In this document: positions 29,213-39,772 of the stretch, in pieces
How positions within the stretch are numbered: position 1 is the stretch's first letter
Layout of the letters: each line of letters begins with the position of its first letter
Origin: an uncultured Aquimarina sp.
GTDB taxonomy: Bacteria; Bacteroidota; Bacteroidia; Flavobacteriales; Flavobacteriaceae
Length of the DNA: 64,000 bases
Direction of reading: 5' to 3'
Assembly: GCA_947496555.1 (NCBI GenBank)
Contig: CANMDH010000019.1
Coordinates: forward strand, 1 to 64,000
Notes under the pieces: generated by a model
Told to the model about the DNA's origin: nothing
Seen by the model: the letters and a program-made list of their open reading frames with translations, nothing else
Databases searched by the model: none
Translations under genes and position numbers: made by a program

Positions 29213-29329
29213 TTAAACATTATAAACGCCAATATGCATTTTTTCAATAAACGCAAGCAAGGCAAGAATAAAAATAAATGTTGCAATACTAAACCCTAAG
29301 ATTCTTTTTTGTTTTTTTCTTGTTTTCAT
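29213..29329 (-). CDS. Possible 38-residue membrane protein
   Basis: An ATG frame of 38 residues with a basic N-terminus (MKTRKKQKRILGFS) followed by one hydrophobic helix (IATFIFILALLAFIE). It lies 79 bp downstream of the alpha/beta hydrolase on the same strand. The positive-inside helix pattern is what a real small membrane protein would show. No family was recognised. Confidence 0.4.
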   Translation of the reverse strand: MKTRKKQKRILGFSIATFIFILALLAFIEKMHIGVYNV

Positions 29330-29408
29330 TGTATCCAATTGTTATTGTTTTCCTATTTCATTAGTGTTAGGTTAATTAGAGATGTTACAAAATTTAACTT
29401 TTTGAAAT

Positions 29409-30383
29409 TCATTTACTAATTTTTATCAGTTCAGCGCTAAATTTCTTTGGCTCATCGGTTGGTATTTCATGAAAAGATTGATCAAAATAGATGATTTGTT
29501 TTTGATCGGCCTTTAAGTTGGTATAATACTTTTCTGCGATAGCATAGTTTGTTATAAAATCATTTTTACTGAGAAAAAAATAAATCGGACAGCCAATCTC
29601 TGGAGCTTTCTCCGCATAATTTATTTTAGATGCTTCTTGGAATATGTCCATCCATTTTTGGGACCATTCTTCAAATAAAGATTTTGGGTACTGTCTATTA
29701 GATACTTTTTTATTGAAGAAATGAGCTGTCCATTTTCTTTGATAATACAACTCCTCCCAAGAATGAAAAGGAATATTTATTTTCGAGATTTCTTCTATAG
29801 CTGTTTTATTATTCGAGTTTTGAACTTTTTCCTTTAAAAGCTTTAATGTCAATTCTTCACTTTCATTACCATGAATAATAGAACTAACTGATATGTAGGC
29901 ATGTAATAATTCGGGATGTTCATTTGCAAAATTTAATCCTAAGAAACCTCCCCAAGAGAATCCAACCAGATATAATTTCTCTTTTTTAAATTTTTTCAAC
30001 AGGTAATCTACAACCTCTTTTGTATCCTTATGCATTTGTTCTAGGGCGATTGTATCGTTCTGCTTATTCCAGGCAGCTGTGATTCCTGTATCGCGCTGAT
30101 CCCATTGCGCTACTATAAAATCCTTTTTGAGATGTTTAATAAATTTTTTTGAGTACGCTCTGGAGGAAAAGCCTGGACCACCGTGTAAAAACAGTAATAG
30201 AGGTTTTGAATCATCGTCTGATTTGGCACCAATCCATTGTTTTATTCCTCCTATTTCTACACCTTCATGAGTTTTAACCTGTTTCTGGGCTTTTATAGTG
30301 CTGATTATAAATAATGATAAAAGGAATGTGTAAAGTATTTGTGGTTTCAAAATTAAAAGTTTTTGTGTTTGGTAAATTAACAA
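29409..30383 (-). CDS. Secreted alpha/beta hydrolase (S33 aminopeptidase-like)
   Basis: A 324-residue hydrolase with a hydrophobic N-terminal signal ending near residue 32 (TIKAQ). The oxyanion-hole motif is LFLHGGPGFSS, the nucleophile Ser is in LVGFSWGGFLG, and the catalytic Asp and His are probably those in SKNDFITNY and DQSFHEIP. The HGGPG plus GxSxGG pattern is that of proline iminopeptidase-like S33 enzymes. Peptidase activity is inferred and an esterase is also possible. It is divergent from the molybdopterin oxidoreductase. Confidence 0.85.
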   Translation of the reverse strand: MLIYQTQKLLILKPQILYTFLLSLFIISTIKAQKQVKTHEGVEIGGIKQWIGAKSDDDSKPLLLFLHGGPGFSSRAYSKKFIKHLKKDFIVAQWDQRDTGITAAWNKQNDTIALEQMHKDTKEVVDYLLKKFKKEKLYLVGFSWGGFLGLNFANEHPELLHAYISVSSIIHGNESEELTLKLLKEKVQNSNNKTAIEEISKINIPFHSWEELYYQRKWTAHFFNKKVSNRQYPKSLFEEWSQKWMDIFQEASKINYAEKAPEIGCPIYFFLSKNDFITNYAIAEKYYTNLKADQKQIIYFDQSFHEIPTDEPKKFSAELIKISK

Positions 30384-30496
30384 AAAGTATGCCTTGCTAT
30401 TCTTAACTTATTACTAATTTAAAAATAGGAAGTAAAATACTAAAGACTTTTTCTTACATTTAATAGCACAATAATCGCTCTAAAACCAAAGATCAC

Positions 30497-32656
30497 ATGG
30501 ATACTTCTTCTATCACCGTTTCAACCGAAAAAAGCTATACACATTACCGGGTTTGTAATTTCTGTGAAGCCATGTGTGGGCTTGAGATCACGCACGATGG
30601 TAAACAAGTGCTTAGTGTAAAAGGAGATGAAAAAGACCCTTTTAGTAAAGGGAGTATCTGTCCCAAAGGTGCTGTGATCGGCGAAATGTACAATGATCCC
30701 GATCGGTTGAGAAAACCTCTAAAAAAGACAAATACCGGTTTCGTAGAAGTTGATTGGGAAGAGGCATTCAATATTGTGGGTAAAAGGCTTAATGCTATTA
30801 GAGATCAATATGGTAACGATGCTATTGGGCTGTATTTTGGTAACCCTACTGTGCATAATTATGGAGCTATGATGTATGTAGGAGCTTTTAAAAAAGCGAT
30901 ACGATCCAAAAATAACTATACAGCTACCTCTATGGATCAATTGCCACACCATTTTGCCTCCCATTTTATGTTTGGCAGCGGGATGATTATGCCCATACCT
31001 GATATTAATAGAACCGAGTATATGATTATTATGGGAGCAAATCCCTCGGCATCCAATGGTAGTATAATGACTGCCGCAGGAGTACAAAAACGATTACGAG
31101 ATATACAGCAACGGGGCGGTAAATATATTGTGATTGATCCCCGAAGAACCGAAACGGCAAAGTCGGCAGATGAGCATTTGTTTATTCGACCAGGCACCGA
31201 TGTGTATTTTCTGCTAGCCATGTTGCATATTATTGTTATAGAGAAGAAATATAATCTTAAACAACTAACGCCTCATATTAATGATCTTGATATTGTATTG
31301 TCAATTGCAGAACCGTATGCACCAGAAAAAATTTCATCAATCACGGGCATTGCTGCCGAAGATATTAAACGAATCACGAATGAATATATAGATGCCGAAA
31401 AAGCGGTGCTGTACGGTAGAATGGGAGTAAGTACTCAGGAATACGGTGGTTTGTGTCATTGGTTGATCAATCTGATCAATATTCTTACCGGACATTTGGA
31501 TACTGAAGGAGGTGCAATGTTTACAAATCCTGCTGTACCAATGGTACGAAATAAGGTAGGACATAATCCGTATGGCAGATGGAAGAGTCGAGTACGAGAT
31601 TTGCCAGAGTTTGAGGGAGAGCTGCCTGTTTCAACCATGGTAGAAGAAATAATTACCAAGGGTAAGGGTCAAATCAAAGCAATGATCACTCATGCTGGTA
31701 ACCCAGTACTATCAACCCCAAACGGGGGACGTTTGGATCAAGCGCTGGAAGGACTAGATTTTATGGTATCAATAGATATTTACCTGAATGAGACAACCAA
31801 ACACGCTGATATAATTCTACCACCTACAACAGGTTTAGAAATAGACCACTATGACCTTATATTTAACAGCTTTGCTGTTTCAAATACCGCAAAGTTTTCA
31901 GAAGCGTTATTTCCACCAAAAGATGGACAGCTTCACGATTGGCAGATTTTCAAGGCATTGACCAAACGATTGTCAAAAAAGAAGCTTTCATGGATGTATA
32001 AGATCAGTACACCAAAGATGTGGTTAAGATTGGCTTTGCTTAATGGACCGTATGGTAATTTCAGTGGTATAAAACAATTGTTTACTGGGCTTAACCTACG
32101 TAAGATTAGAAAATCGCTTCATGGTGTGGATTTAGGCCCGTTAACCCCAATGTTTCCGAAGTTATTAAGAACTGAAGACCGAAAAATTCACCTTGCACCA
32201 AAACTATTTTTGGAACAGTTAGCGGTACTACATACAAAGTTTTCTACCGATAAAGATACACTTGGGGATAATGAATTCCGTTTAATCGGAAGAAGACATT
32301 TGCGTAGTAATAATTCCTGGATGCATAACGTGGATAAGCTGATGAGTGGTAAAAACCGATGTACTGTTATGATGAATCCCTTGGATGCAGAACGATTAGG
32401 GCTTACCAAAGAAGATGAGGTTATGGTAAAATCCAGAGTAGGAGAGGTTAAAATACCTATTGAAGTGACCAAAAATATGATGCCAGGAGTAGTAAGTATA
32501 CCCCATGGTTTTGGACACACTAGAAAAGGCTCCCGATTAAAAGTGGCAGAAGCTCATGCCGGAGTAAGTTTTAATGATATATCCGATCATGATCGGATGG
32601 ATACGTTAACAGGAAATGCAGCATTTTCTGGTCAGGTCGTTACTATTTCTAAATGA
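30497..32656 (+). CDS. Molybdopterin-dependent oxidoreductase
   Basis: A 719-residue enzyme of the DMSO-reductase/formate-dehydrogenase superfamily. A [4Fe-4S] cluster site is formed by C20, C23, C27 and C55 (CNFCEAMC then SICPKG). The molybdopterin domains follow, with VIDPRRTETAKSADEHLFIRPGTD and a C-terminal molydopterin-dinucleotide-binding domain (LIGRRHLRSNNSWMHN, NPLDAERLGL). There is no twin-arginine signal, so it is cytoplasmic. No iron-sulfur or membrane subunit and no cofactor gene is adjacent. The electron partner and substrate are therefore unknown. Confidence 0.9.
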   Translation: MDTSSITVSTEKSYTHYRVCNFCEAMCGLEITHDGKQVLSVKGDEKDPFSKGSICPKGAVIGEMYNDPDRLRKPLKKTNTGFVEVDWEEAFNIVGKRLNAIRDQYGNDAIGLYFGNPTVHNYGAMMYVGAFKKAIRSKNNYTATSMDQLPHHFASHFMFGSGMIMPIPDINRTEYMIIMGANPSASNGSIMTAAGVQKRLRDIQQRGGKYIVIDPRRTETAKSADEHLFIRPGTDVYFLLAMLHIIVIEKKYNLKQLTPHINDLDIVLSIAEPYAPEKISSITGIAAEDIKRITNEYIDAEKAVLYGRMGVSTQEYGGLCHWLINLINILTGHLDTEGGAMFTNPAVPMVRNKVGHNPYGRWKSRVRDLPEFEGELPVSTMVEEIITKGKGQIKAMITHAGNPVLSTPNGGRLDQALEGLDFMVSIDIYLNETTKHADIILPPTTGLEIDHYDLIFNSFAVSNTAKFSEALFPPKDGQLHDWQIFKALTKRLSKKKLSWMYKISTPKMWLRLALLNGPYGNFSGIKQLFTGLNLRKIRKSLHGVDLGPLTPMFPKLLRTEDRKIHLAPKLFLEQLAVLHTKFSTDKDTLGDNEFRLIGRRHLRSNNSWMHNVDKLMSGKNRCTVMMNPLDAERLGLTKEDEVMVKSRVGEVKIPIEVTKNMMPGVVSIPHGFGHTRKGSRLKVAEAHAGVSFNDISDHDRMDTLTGNAAFSGQVVTISK

Positions 32657-32660
32657 GAGT

Positions 32661-33005
32661 TTATACCATTGATTTCTTTATATAGGAAGACTTTTCAAAT
32701 TCGCGTATGTTGATAGAAAGAATAGGGACATCGGGAAACATGGATTTCAAAGTGCTTACAATTTTTCTTGATAGATTAGCTTTTTGCTCATCATTTCTAC
32801 CTTCCATGATATTTCCAAATACATGGATAAAATCATCTTTTGTATTCCCAATGGTATAATATTTAAAAGGGTTAATTCTTACTTTGATATCGCCTTCGGC
32901 AAAAAGTTTGGTGGATTCAGCAGCATTATAAACTGCCGTTATGATTTCTTCAGGAGATTTTAATTCAATGATATGCTCTGAGCAGTCTAAAATAAAATGT
33001 GGCAT
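32661..33005 (-). CDS. 5-carboxymethyl-2-hydroxymuconate isomerase-like tautomerase
   Basis: A 114-residue protein of the CHMI (HpaF-type) branch of the tautomerase superfamily. The start is set at ATG 33005 because the next residue is then Pro (MPHFILDCSEHI), the catalytic base of this family after Met removal. A longer frame upstream would bury it. HVFGNIMEGRNDEQKANLS and LSINIREFEKSSYIKK match the family. No other homoprotocatechuate genes are nearby, so the physiological substrate is uncertain. It follows the adenine deaminase gene by 17 bp and is probably co-transcribed. Confidence 0.82.
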   Translation of the reverse strand: MPHFILDCSEHIIELKSPEEIITAVYNAAESTKLFAEGDIKVRINPFKYYTIGNTKDDFIHVFGNIMEGRNDEQKANLSRKIVSTLKSMFPDVPILSINIREFEKSSYIKKSMV

Positions 33006-33022
33006 ATATTTTATGATCTTTA

Positions 33023-34183
<1,161 letters not shown>

Positions 34184-34244
34184 ACATGGATTTTTATAAT
34201 TTAGTTAGACTTATTCGTAACTTTTATTAGTCATATTCCATAGT

Positions 34245-36251
34245 CTACACTTTTTGTTTTTGTATTTTGTCCTGCAACATTTTTATCTCATCACGCAATC
34301 GTGCTGCAGTAATGAAATCAAGTTCTTTGGAAGCTTTTTCCATTTCTTTACGCACATTACGAATCCTGGTTTCTAATTGTTCTTTGGTATAATACGCTGT
34401 TTCTTCTTCTGCAGCTTTCAATGACGGAGCGGCTTCAAATTGATAAGGCTCTACTTTCTTGCCTGCTAATGCACTATCTAATGATTTTTTAATCGCTTTT
34501 GGAGTGATGCCATGTTCGGTATTATAAGCGATTTGTTTGGCGCGGCGGTATTCAGTAGCATCAATTGTTTTCTGCATGCTATCGGTTATTTTGTCGGCAT
34601 ACATGATTGCTTTTCCATTTATATTTCGTGCAGCTCTACCTACGGTTTGGACTAGCGACCTTTTGTTTCTTAAAAAACCTTCTTTATCTGCATCTAGAAT
34701 GGCAACTAGCGACACTTCAGGTAAATCAAGCCCCTCTCGAAGTAGATTCACTCCAATTAATACATCAAAAATCCCTTTTCTTAGGTCTTGCATGATTTCC
34801 ACACGTTCTAGGGTATCTACGTCACTATGAATATAACGACAGCGTACATCGATTCGAGTAAGATATTTGGCAAGTTCTTCTGCCATTCTTTTGGTTAATG
34901 TAGTTACTAAAATACGTTCGTCGACTTCGATTCTTTTATGGATTTCTTCAATAAGATCATCAATCTGATTTAGACTCGGGCGTACTTCAATTTCGGGATC
35001 CAATAGTCCTGTAGGCCTAATGATTTGTTCTACATAGGTTCCTTCACTTTTTTGTAATTCATAATCGGCCGGGGTTGCGCTTATATACATTACTTGATTT
35101 TGAAGTGCCTCGAGTTCTTCAAATTTTAAAGGACGGTTATCCATAGCAGCAGGAAGCCTGAAACCATATTCTACTAAATTTTCTTTTCTGGATCGATCTC
35201 CACCATACATAGCATGCGTTTGTGGTATTGTAACGTGGCTTTCGTCAACAATCATTAGATAATCATCCGGAAAGTAATCTAGTAAACAGAAAGGTCTTGT
35301 GCCGGGTTCTCTGCCATCTAAGTATCTGGAATAATTTTCAATCCCAGAGCAATACCCTAATTCTTTAATCATTTCGAGGTCAAAATTAGTACGTTCTTCT
35401 AATCGTTTAGCTTCGAGTGGTTTTCCTATTTCCCTGAAGTATTCGACTTGTTTACCTAAATCCAGCGCTATCTGGTCTATAGCATTATTCAAAATATCCG
35501 GAGAGGTTACAAACATGTTTGCGGGATATATATTTAACCGGTCATACTTTTCTATGATTGCGTTAGTTTGTACATCAAAAGCTTCAATTTCTTCGATCTC
35601 ATCACCAAAGAAATGTACTCTAAATGCATCATCTGCATAACTAGGGAAGATATCAACAGTGTCTCCTTTAATTCTGAAGTTTCCGTGTTTGAATTCTCCC
35701 TCAGTTCTTGAATATAAACTTTGCACCAAACGATGCAATAATGCAGTTCTGGATACAAACTGACCCGATTCTATCGAAATTACATTTTTTTGAAATTCTG
35801 CAGGATTACCAATACCGTATAAACAAGATACTGAAGCAACCACCAAAACATCTCTTCTGCCAGAAAGTAAGGAAGAAGTGGCGCTTAAGCGTAGCTTTTC
35901 AATTTCTTCGTTAATAGATAGGTCTTTTTCGATATACGTTCCAGAGGTAGGAATATAGGCCTCGGGTTGGTAATAATCATAGTAAGAGACAAAGTATTCT
36001 ATTGCATTTGTCGGAAAAAATTGTTTAAACTCAGAATATAACTGTGCGGCTAGGGTTTTGTTATGTGCTAATACCAAAGTAGGGCGCTGAACCTTCTCGA
36101 TGACATTGGCCGCAGTAAATGTTTTTCCAGATCCTGTAACTCCCAAAAGTGTTTGGTATTTTTCGTTTGATTCTATACCTTCTACAAGTTGCTTTATTGC
36201 TTCTGGTTGATCTCCGGTGGGTTTGAATTCTGATTCAAGTACGAACTTCAT
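34245..36251 (-). CDS. uvrB: Excinuclease ABC subunit B
   Basis: The damage-verifying helicase subunit of nucleotide-excision repair. At 668 residues it is full length. Walker A is GVTGSGKT at 37-44. The beta-hairpin region is [11 protein letters not shown], the DEAD-like Walker B is IVDESHVT, and motif VI is QTVGRAARN. The C-terminal UVR motif (about 625-660, [22 protein letters not shown]) contacts UvrC. A TATCTTTA sequence lies just upstream as a probable -7 box. A broken copy of the 5' end of this gene lies 2.4 kb upstream. Confidence 0.98.
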   Translation of the reverse strand: MKFVLESEFKPTGDQPEAIKQLVEGIESNEKYQTLLGVTGSGKTFTAANVIEKVQRPTLVLAHNKTLAAQLYSEFKQFFPTNAIEYFVSYYDYYQPEAYIPTSGTYIEKDLSINEEIEKLRLSATSSLLSGRRDVLVVASVSCLYGIGNPAEFQKNVISIESGQFVSRTALLHRLVQSLYSRTEGEFKHGNFRIKGDTVDIFPSYADDAFRVHFFGDEIEEIEAFDVQTNAIIEKYDRLNIYPANMFVTSPDILNNAIDQIALDLGKQVEYFREIGKPLEAKRLEERTNFDLEMIKELGYCSGIENYSRYLDGREPGTRPFCLLDYFPDDYLMIVDESHVTIPQTHAMYGGDRSRKENLVEYGFRLPAAMDNRPLKFEELEALQNQVMYISATPADYELQKSEGTYVEQIIRPTGLLDPEIEVRPSLNQIDDLIEEIHKRIEVDERILVTTLTKRMAEELAKYLTRIDVRCRYIHSDVDTLERVEIMQDLRKGIFDVLIGVNLLREGLDLPEVSLVAILDADKEGFLRNKRSLVQTVGRAARNINGKAIMYADKITDSMQKTIDATEYRRAKQIAYNTEHGITPKAIKKSLDSALAGKKVEPYQFEAAPSLKAAEEETAYYTKEQLETRIRNVRKEMEKASKELDFITAARLRDEIKMLQDKIQKQKV

Positions 36252-36300
36252 GTATCCTCTTTCTTTTTAAGAATAAAGATACTGAATACTATGAATAGTT

Positions 36301-38421
36301 TTATCTAATTAAAGAGAAACTTCCGGTAAGTGTTCTGCCGTCTTCCAGCTCTATCCGATACCAATATTCACTAGAGGGCATTGGTCGACCATTAAATGTT
36401 CCGTCCCAACCATTTCCACCGATTCTAACTTGTTTTATTAATTTGCTATGACGGTCAAAAATATAAATTAAAGAGCCAGACAATATTTGGTTTGAAGCTC
36501 CTTCTGCATTCCATGTTTCATGAAAACCATCGCCATTTGGAGTAAAATATTTCGGAATTACTCCAATTACTGAAATATTTTGGGTAGTGATAGGTAGGCA
36601 ACCATTTTTATCTCTCACATAAACTATATGAAATCCAGGAGGTACATTGGTAAACGTGGGATTGTCTTGATACGAACTGATTACTCCATCAATTTCTATG
36701 GCATATTCATAATCTCCTTCACCTTGAGCGTTTATGGTTATGGTATTATTTTCGCGTTCATCATTTACTTCTATGGATTGAATTAAAGGAGCCTCCGAAG
36801 CGATTACCTCTACAACTCTGTCCTTACTGCACCCGGTTTGAGCATTGGTAACAGTAACCATATAAGTTCCAGATTGACTAATACTTATAGTTTCTGTTTG
36901 ATCATTGCTAGACCATAAATAGTTGAATAGGGATGGATCGGTTCCTGGAGGTAATCCAGCATCCACTATAATTTCAGTTTGATTTTGGCATAAAAAATAT
37001 TCTTCTTCAACCAAAATATCAGGTGGTCTATTTAAGAATACTTGAACCTGTCTGTCCTTACTGCACCCGGTTTGAGCATTGGTAACAGTAACCATATAAG
37101 TGCCAGATTGACTAATACTTATAGTTTCTGTTTGATCATTGGTAGACCATAAATAGTTGAATAGGGATGGATCGGTTCCTGGGGGTAATCCAGCATCTAC
37201 TATAATTTCAGTTTGATTTTGGCATAAAAAATATTCTTCTTCAATCAAAATATCAGGTAATCTATTTAAGAATATTTGAACCTGATTTATACTAGCGCAT
37301 TGATTGATACTATTTTCGACCCTGACAAAAACTACATCTTGTCCTTGGGTGTAAGGTACACTGTTTGTATATGTTGTAATCGAATTGGATTCACTAAGTG
37401 CATCTTCAATATTTTGGAAGTAAGAAATCGATAGATTAGTACTATTACTTCCTGTAAGGATTTGATTATTAAATTGTGTTAGATCAATTTCTGTAACCCC
37501 ATCTTCGGTTCCGTCATCATCATTGTCGCATAGTATAAATGATGATGGTACGATGATCTGTGGCTCATCAAAAACAGTTAGGGTAAACGAATCGACTGCA
37601 AAACATTCTGAGATTACATTTTCGACCCGGACATATATCCTTTCTATACGTTCTATATTTGAATATGGGCTGGATAAAGGATTAGCTCCAACGCTGGCAT
37701 CTTCTTCTGTGTTGTGATATGTAATTATTACATTGGTTTGTGATCCCTGTATTAGTGGTGTATTGCTATCTAAATTAAAAGTAGAAAGTCCATCATTTAG
37801 ATCACCTGTATCGTCACATTTTGAAAGATCTAAATTGGTAGAATTTATTGCTGCTTCATTAACAGGATAGTCTGGAAGGGTTGCAGTTCCTGTAAATTCG
37901 ATATTAAAACCTTGGTTGTTTCTTAAAAAATTATCTATCAGGATATAATATTCTTCTCCTGTAAGGGCATCTATAGATCTTACAAATCCGTCACCGAAGG
38001 CGTTTTCACTTAGGTCTGCTGCAGCATCTCGAAGTCCTGTTATTGTGCCATAATTAGGGAAAGCAAAAGAACAGCGTATAGGGCTACCAAGGTTACTACA
38101 ATCAAGATTAGGACCGTATATAGCAAAATCATAATCCTCAGCTGGGTCTGGAGATTCTGGAGTAATGATAAATGCCAATGTTCCCGACTGTACAATGTTC
38201 ACTTTGATCCACAAACTCTGATTTTCAAGGATAATACACGATGGACGATTGTTACCAGGTAATGAAAAATCATTAATTCCGAACCCATTAGAATTTAAGT
38301 CCAGATTAGTATCTCCACATATGGTAATAGCATTTACACAATCTGTTGGTTCATTTTGTGCATAGCTCGAAAAAAATGCGAGAACGTGTATTAACACAAA
38401 AACAAGTAGTAATTTTTTCAT
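36301..38421 (-). CDS. T9SS type B sorted surface protein with repeated modules
   Basis: A 706-residue secreted protein. The start at 38421 gives a direct signal peptide (MKKLLLVFVLIHVLAFFSSYAQ). An ATG four codons earlier is also possible. The N-terminal part (about 25-170) resembles the adhesin module seen in gliding-motility-related proteins (CVNAITICGD). Ig-like modules follow, including two nearly identical 78-residue copies (FLCQNQTEIIVDAGLPPG). The last 85 residues, from PKYFTPNGDGFHETW, are the type B C-terminal sorting domain, so it is exported by the type IX system and attached at the cell surface. It is probably an adhesin. It lies inside a duplication scar. Confidence 0.9.
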   Translation of the reverse strand: MKKLLLVFVLIHVLAFFSSYAQNEPTDCVNAITICGDTNLDLNSNGFGINDFSLPGNNRPSCIILENQSLWIKVNIVQSGTLAFIITPESPDPAEDYDFAIYGPNLDCSNLGSPIRCSFAFPNYGTITGLRDAAADLSENAFGDGFVRSIDALTGEEYYILIDNFLRNNQGFNIEFTGTATLPDYPVNEAAINSTNLDLSKCDDTGDLNDGLSTFNLDSNTPLIQGSQTNVIITYHNTEEDASVGANPLSSPYSNIERIERIYVRVENVISECFAVDSFTLTVFDEPQIIVPSSFILCDNDDDGTEDGVTEIDLTQFNNQILTGSNSTNLSISYFQNIEDALSESNSITTYTNSVPYTQGQDVVFVRVENSINQCASINQVQIFLNRLPDILIEEEYFLCQNQTEIIVDAGLPPGTDPSLFNYLWSTNDQTETISISQSGTYMVTVTNAQTGCSKDRQVQVFLNRPPDILVEEEYFLCQNQTEIIVDAGLPPGTDPSLFNYLWSSNDQTETISISQSGTYMVTVTNAQTGCSKDRVVEVIASEAPLIQSIEVNDERENNTITINAQGEGDYEYAIEIDGVISSYQDNPTFTNVPPGFHIVYVRDKNGCLPITTQNISVIGVIPKYFTPNGDGFHETWNAEGASNQILSGSLIYIFDRHSKLIKQVRIGGNGWDGTFNGRPMPSSEYWYRIELEDGRTLTGSFSLIR
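36818..37285 (-). repeat. 234-bp tandem repeat in the T9SS gene
   Basis: Two copies (36818-37051 and 37052-37285) differ at only about ten bases. The period of 234 bp equals 78 codons, so the reading frame is kept. This is a recent in-frame module duplication. Confidence 0.9.
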
Positions 38422-38429
38422 TGATATAC

Positions 38430-38517
38430 TCATGTTTACCTACAAATATACTCATGTTTACTTACAAATATGCTCATGTTTACTTACAAATATGCTCATG
38501 TTTACTTACAAATATAC
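38430..38517. repeat. Four 22-bp tandem repeats upstream of the T9SS gene
   Basis: Four units start at 38430, 38452, 38474 and 38496. Read on the plus strand each is TCATGTTTAC, then YTACAAATAT, then RC. On the minus strand every unit contains a TATATTTG or CATATTTG sequence, which resembles the -7 promoter box. The array directly precedes the start of the T9SS gene. Confidence 0.9.
38443..38450 (-). promoter_or_regulatory. -7 box TATATTTG for the T9SS gene
   Basis: The minus-strand TATATTTG in the repeat unit nearest to the gene matches TAnnTTTG. A start point about 6 bases later would leave a leader of about 15 bases before the ATG at 38421. Confidence 0.5.
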
Positions 38518-38576
38518 TAACTAATAATAAACCACTATGTTTTTAAATAATTAAAACAGGCTTTCTTGATAAAAAA

Positions 38577-38696
38577 ACCTAGAGATCCCTCTTTTTAAGC
38601 AATGCGTATGAAAAATAGATAAACAATGCCGTCCAAACTAATACGATTAAAATTTCATACCAGTGTACTCCATAATCCTTTTGAAATGATTCTCCT
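38577..38696 (-). pseudogene. 3' fragment of the ABC permease gene
   Basis: This matches the end of the intact permease gene (38932-39050) at about four in five positions. It retains the terminal YFSYALLKKRDL and a stop codon. It is joined at about 38697 to a uvrB fragment, so it has no start and is not a gene. See the duplication finding. Confidence 0.85.
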
Positions 38697-38878
38697 AGGC
38701 CGCCGTAAATGTTTTTCCCGACCCTGTTACTCCTAAAAGTGTTTGGTATTTTTCTTTTGATTCAATACTCTTGACTAGTTGCTGTATAGCGTCAGGTTGA
38801 TCTCCTGTGGGTTTAATTCTGATTCAAGTACGAACTTCGTGTAGCCTCTTTCTTTTTAAGAATAAAGATACTGAATAC
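38697..38878 (-). pseudogene. 5' fragment of uvrB
   Basis: This matches uvrB and its upstream region at about 36108-36288, roughly 85 percent by eye. The start codon has become ACG and one base is missing near 38815, so it cannot be translated as UvrB. It contains the Walker A region and the upstream TATCTTTA box. Confidence 0.88.
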
Positions 38879-38931
38879 ACACGAGAGAACACTTTAAAAC
38901 CGAGCCGTTTTTGATACTCTTAACGTTTGAC

Positions 38932-39768
38932 TTACAGATCCCTCTTTTTTAATAATGCATAAGAAAAATAGATAAAAACTACTGTCCATACCATAACAAT
39001 TAAAATCTCATACCAATGTACTGCATAATCCTTTTGAAATGATTCTCCTAATTGGTTAGCAGCCGATTGTATGAAATTAAGTCTGCTAAAAGGTTCGCTA
39101 ATTAAATTATCCATTGACTCTAAAGGAAAGAATTGTACGATGTTATCTGCAATATCAGTTCCTTTAAATACTTTGAACTTTAATACCGCGTAGATAATAT
39201 TTTCTACAATCCACCAAATAAATAAAAAGCCTAATGCAAATGCAGATCGTTTAACAAAAATCCCCAGGAACATGCAAAAAGCAAAGAAACCGATGAGTTT
39301 AACGAAATAAGCAATAACATATTCGAGGTCTGAAAAGATAATAGACAATTCATTGTAGTCTGAAAAGCTTAACCCTAATATCATAGATACGATAAATAAG
39401 AACAGGGTAGAAACCAAAGAAAAAACAAGTACTGTCAAAAACTTAGAGCCTATAAATTCTTTTTTGCTTAATCCATCAATAAGATTTTGCTTTAAGGTAC
39501 GATGACTATATTCATTAGCCATCATTGATACAATAACTATGGCTAAAAACAATTTGGCCCAAGAACCAATAAAGGTATTAAAGTGCCAGATATACGGAAA
39601 ATTGAAAATCCCTTGATCAGCGATTCTAAATTTTACTCCCGCAAAATTAAATTCTATAGAAGCAATCAAAGCTATAAAAGTGATCAAAACAAAATATGTG
39701 ATTGTAATTACCTTTGCGGCTTTGTTATATCGTAATTTTTGAAATTCTATATTGAGTAATCGTAACAT
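38932..39768 (-). CDS. ABC transporter permease (ABC-2 type)
   Basis: A 278-residue integral membrane protein with about six hydrophobic helices, beginning MLRLLNIEFQKLRYNKAAKV, typical of BcrB/NosY-type ABC-2 permeases. It starts 4 bp after the stop of the ATPase gene and so forms a two-gene exporter with it. The substrate is not evident; peptides or lipids are usual for the family. A duplicated piece of its 3' end lies about 240 bp downstream. Confidence 0.85.
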   Translation of the reverse strand: MLRLLNIEFQKLRYNKAAKVITITYFVLITFIALIASIEFNFAGVKFRIADQGIFNFPYIWHFNTFIGSWAKLFLAIVIVSMMANEYSHRTLKQNLIDGLSKKEFIGSKFLTVLVFSLVSTLFLFIVSMILGLSFSDYNELSIIFSDLEYVIAYFVKLIGFFAFCMFLGIFVKRSAFALGFLFIWWIVENIIYAVLKFKVFKGTDIADNIVQFFPLESMDNLISEPFSRLNFIQSAANQLGESFQKDYAVHWYEILIVMVWTVVFIYFSYALLKKRDL

Positions 39769-39772
39769 GGCT

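Noticed and set aside
38430-38517. CRISPR-like array
   Set aside because: The units are directly adjacent with no spacers, are only 22 bp, and number four. It is a simple tandem repeat.
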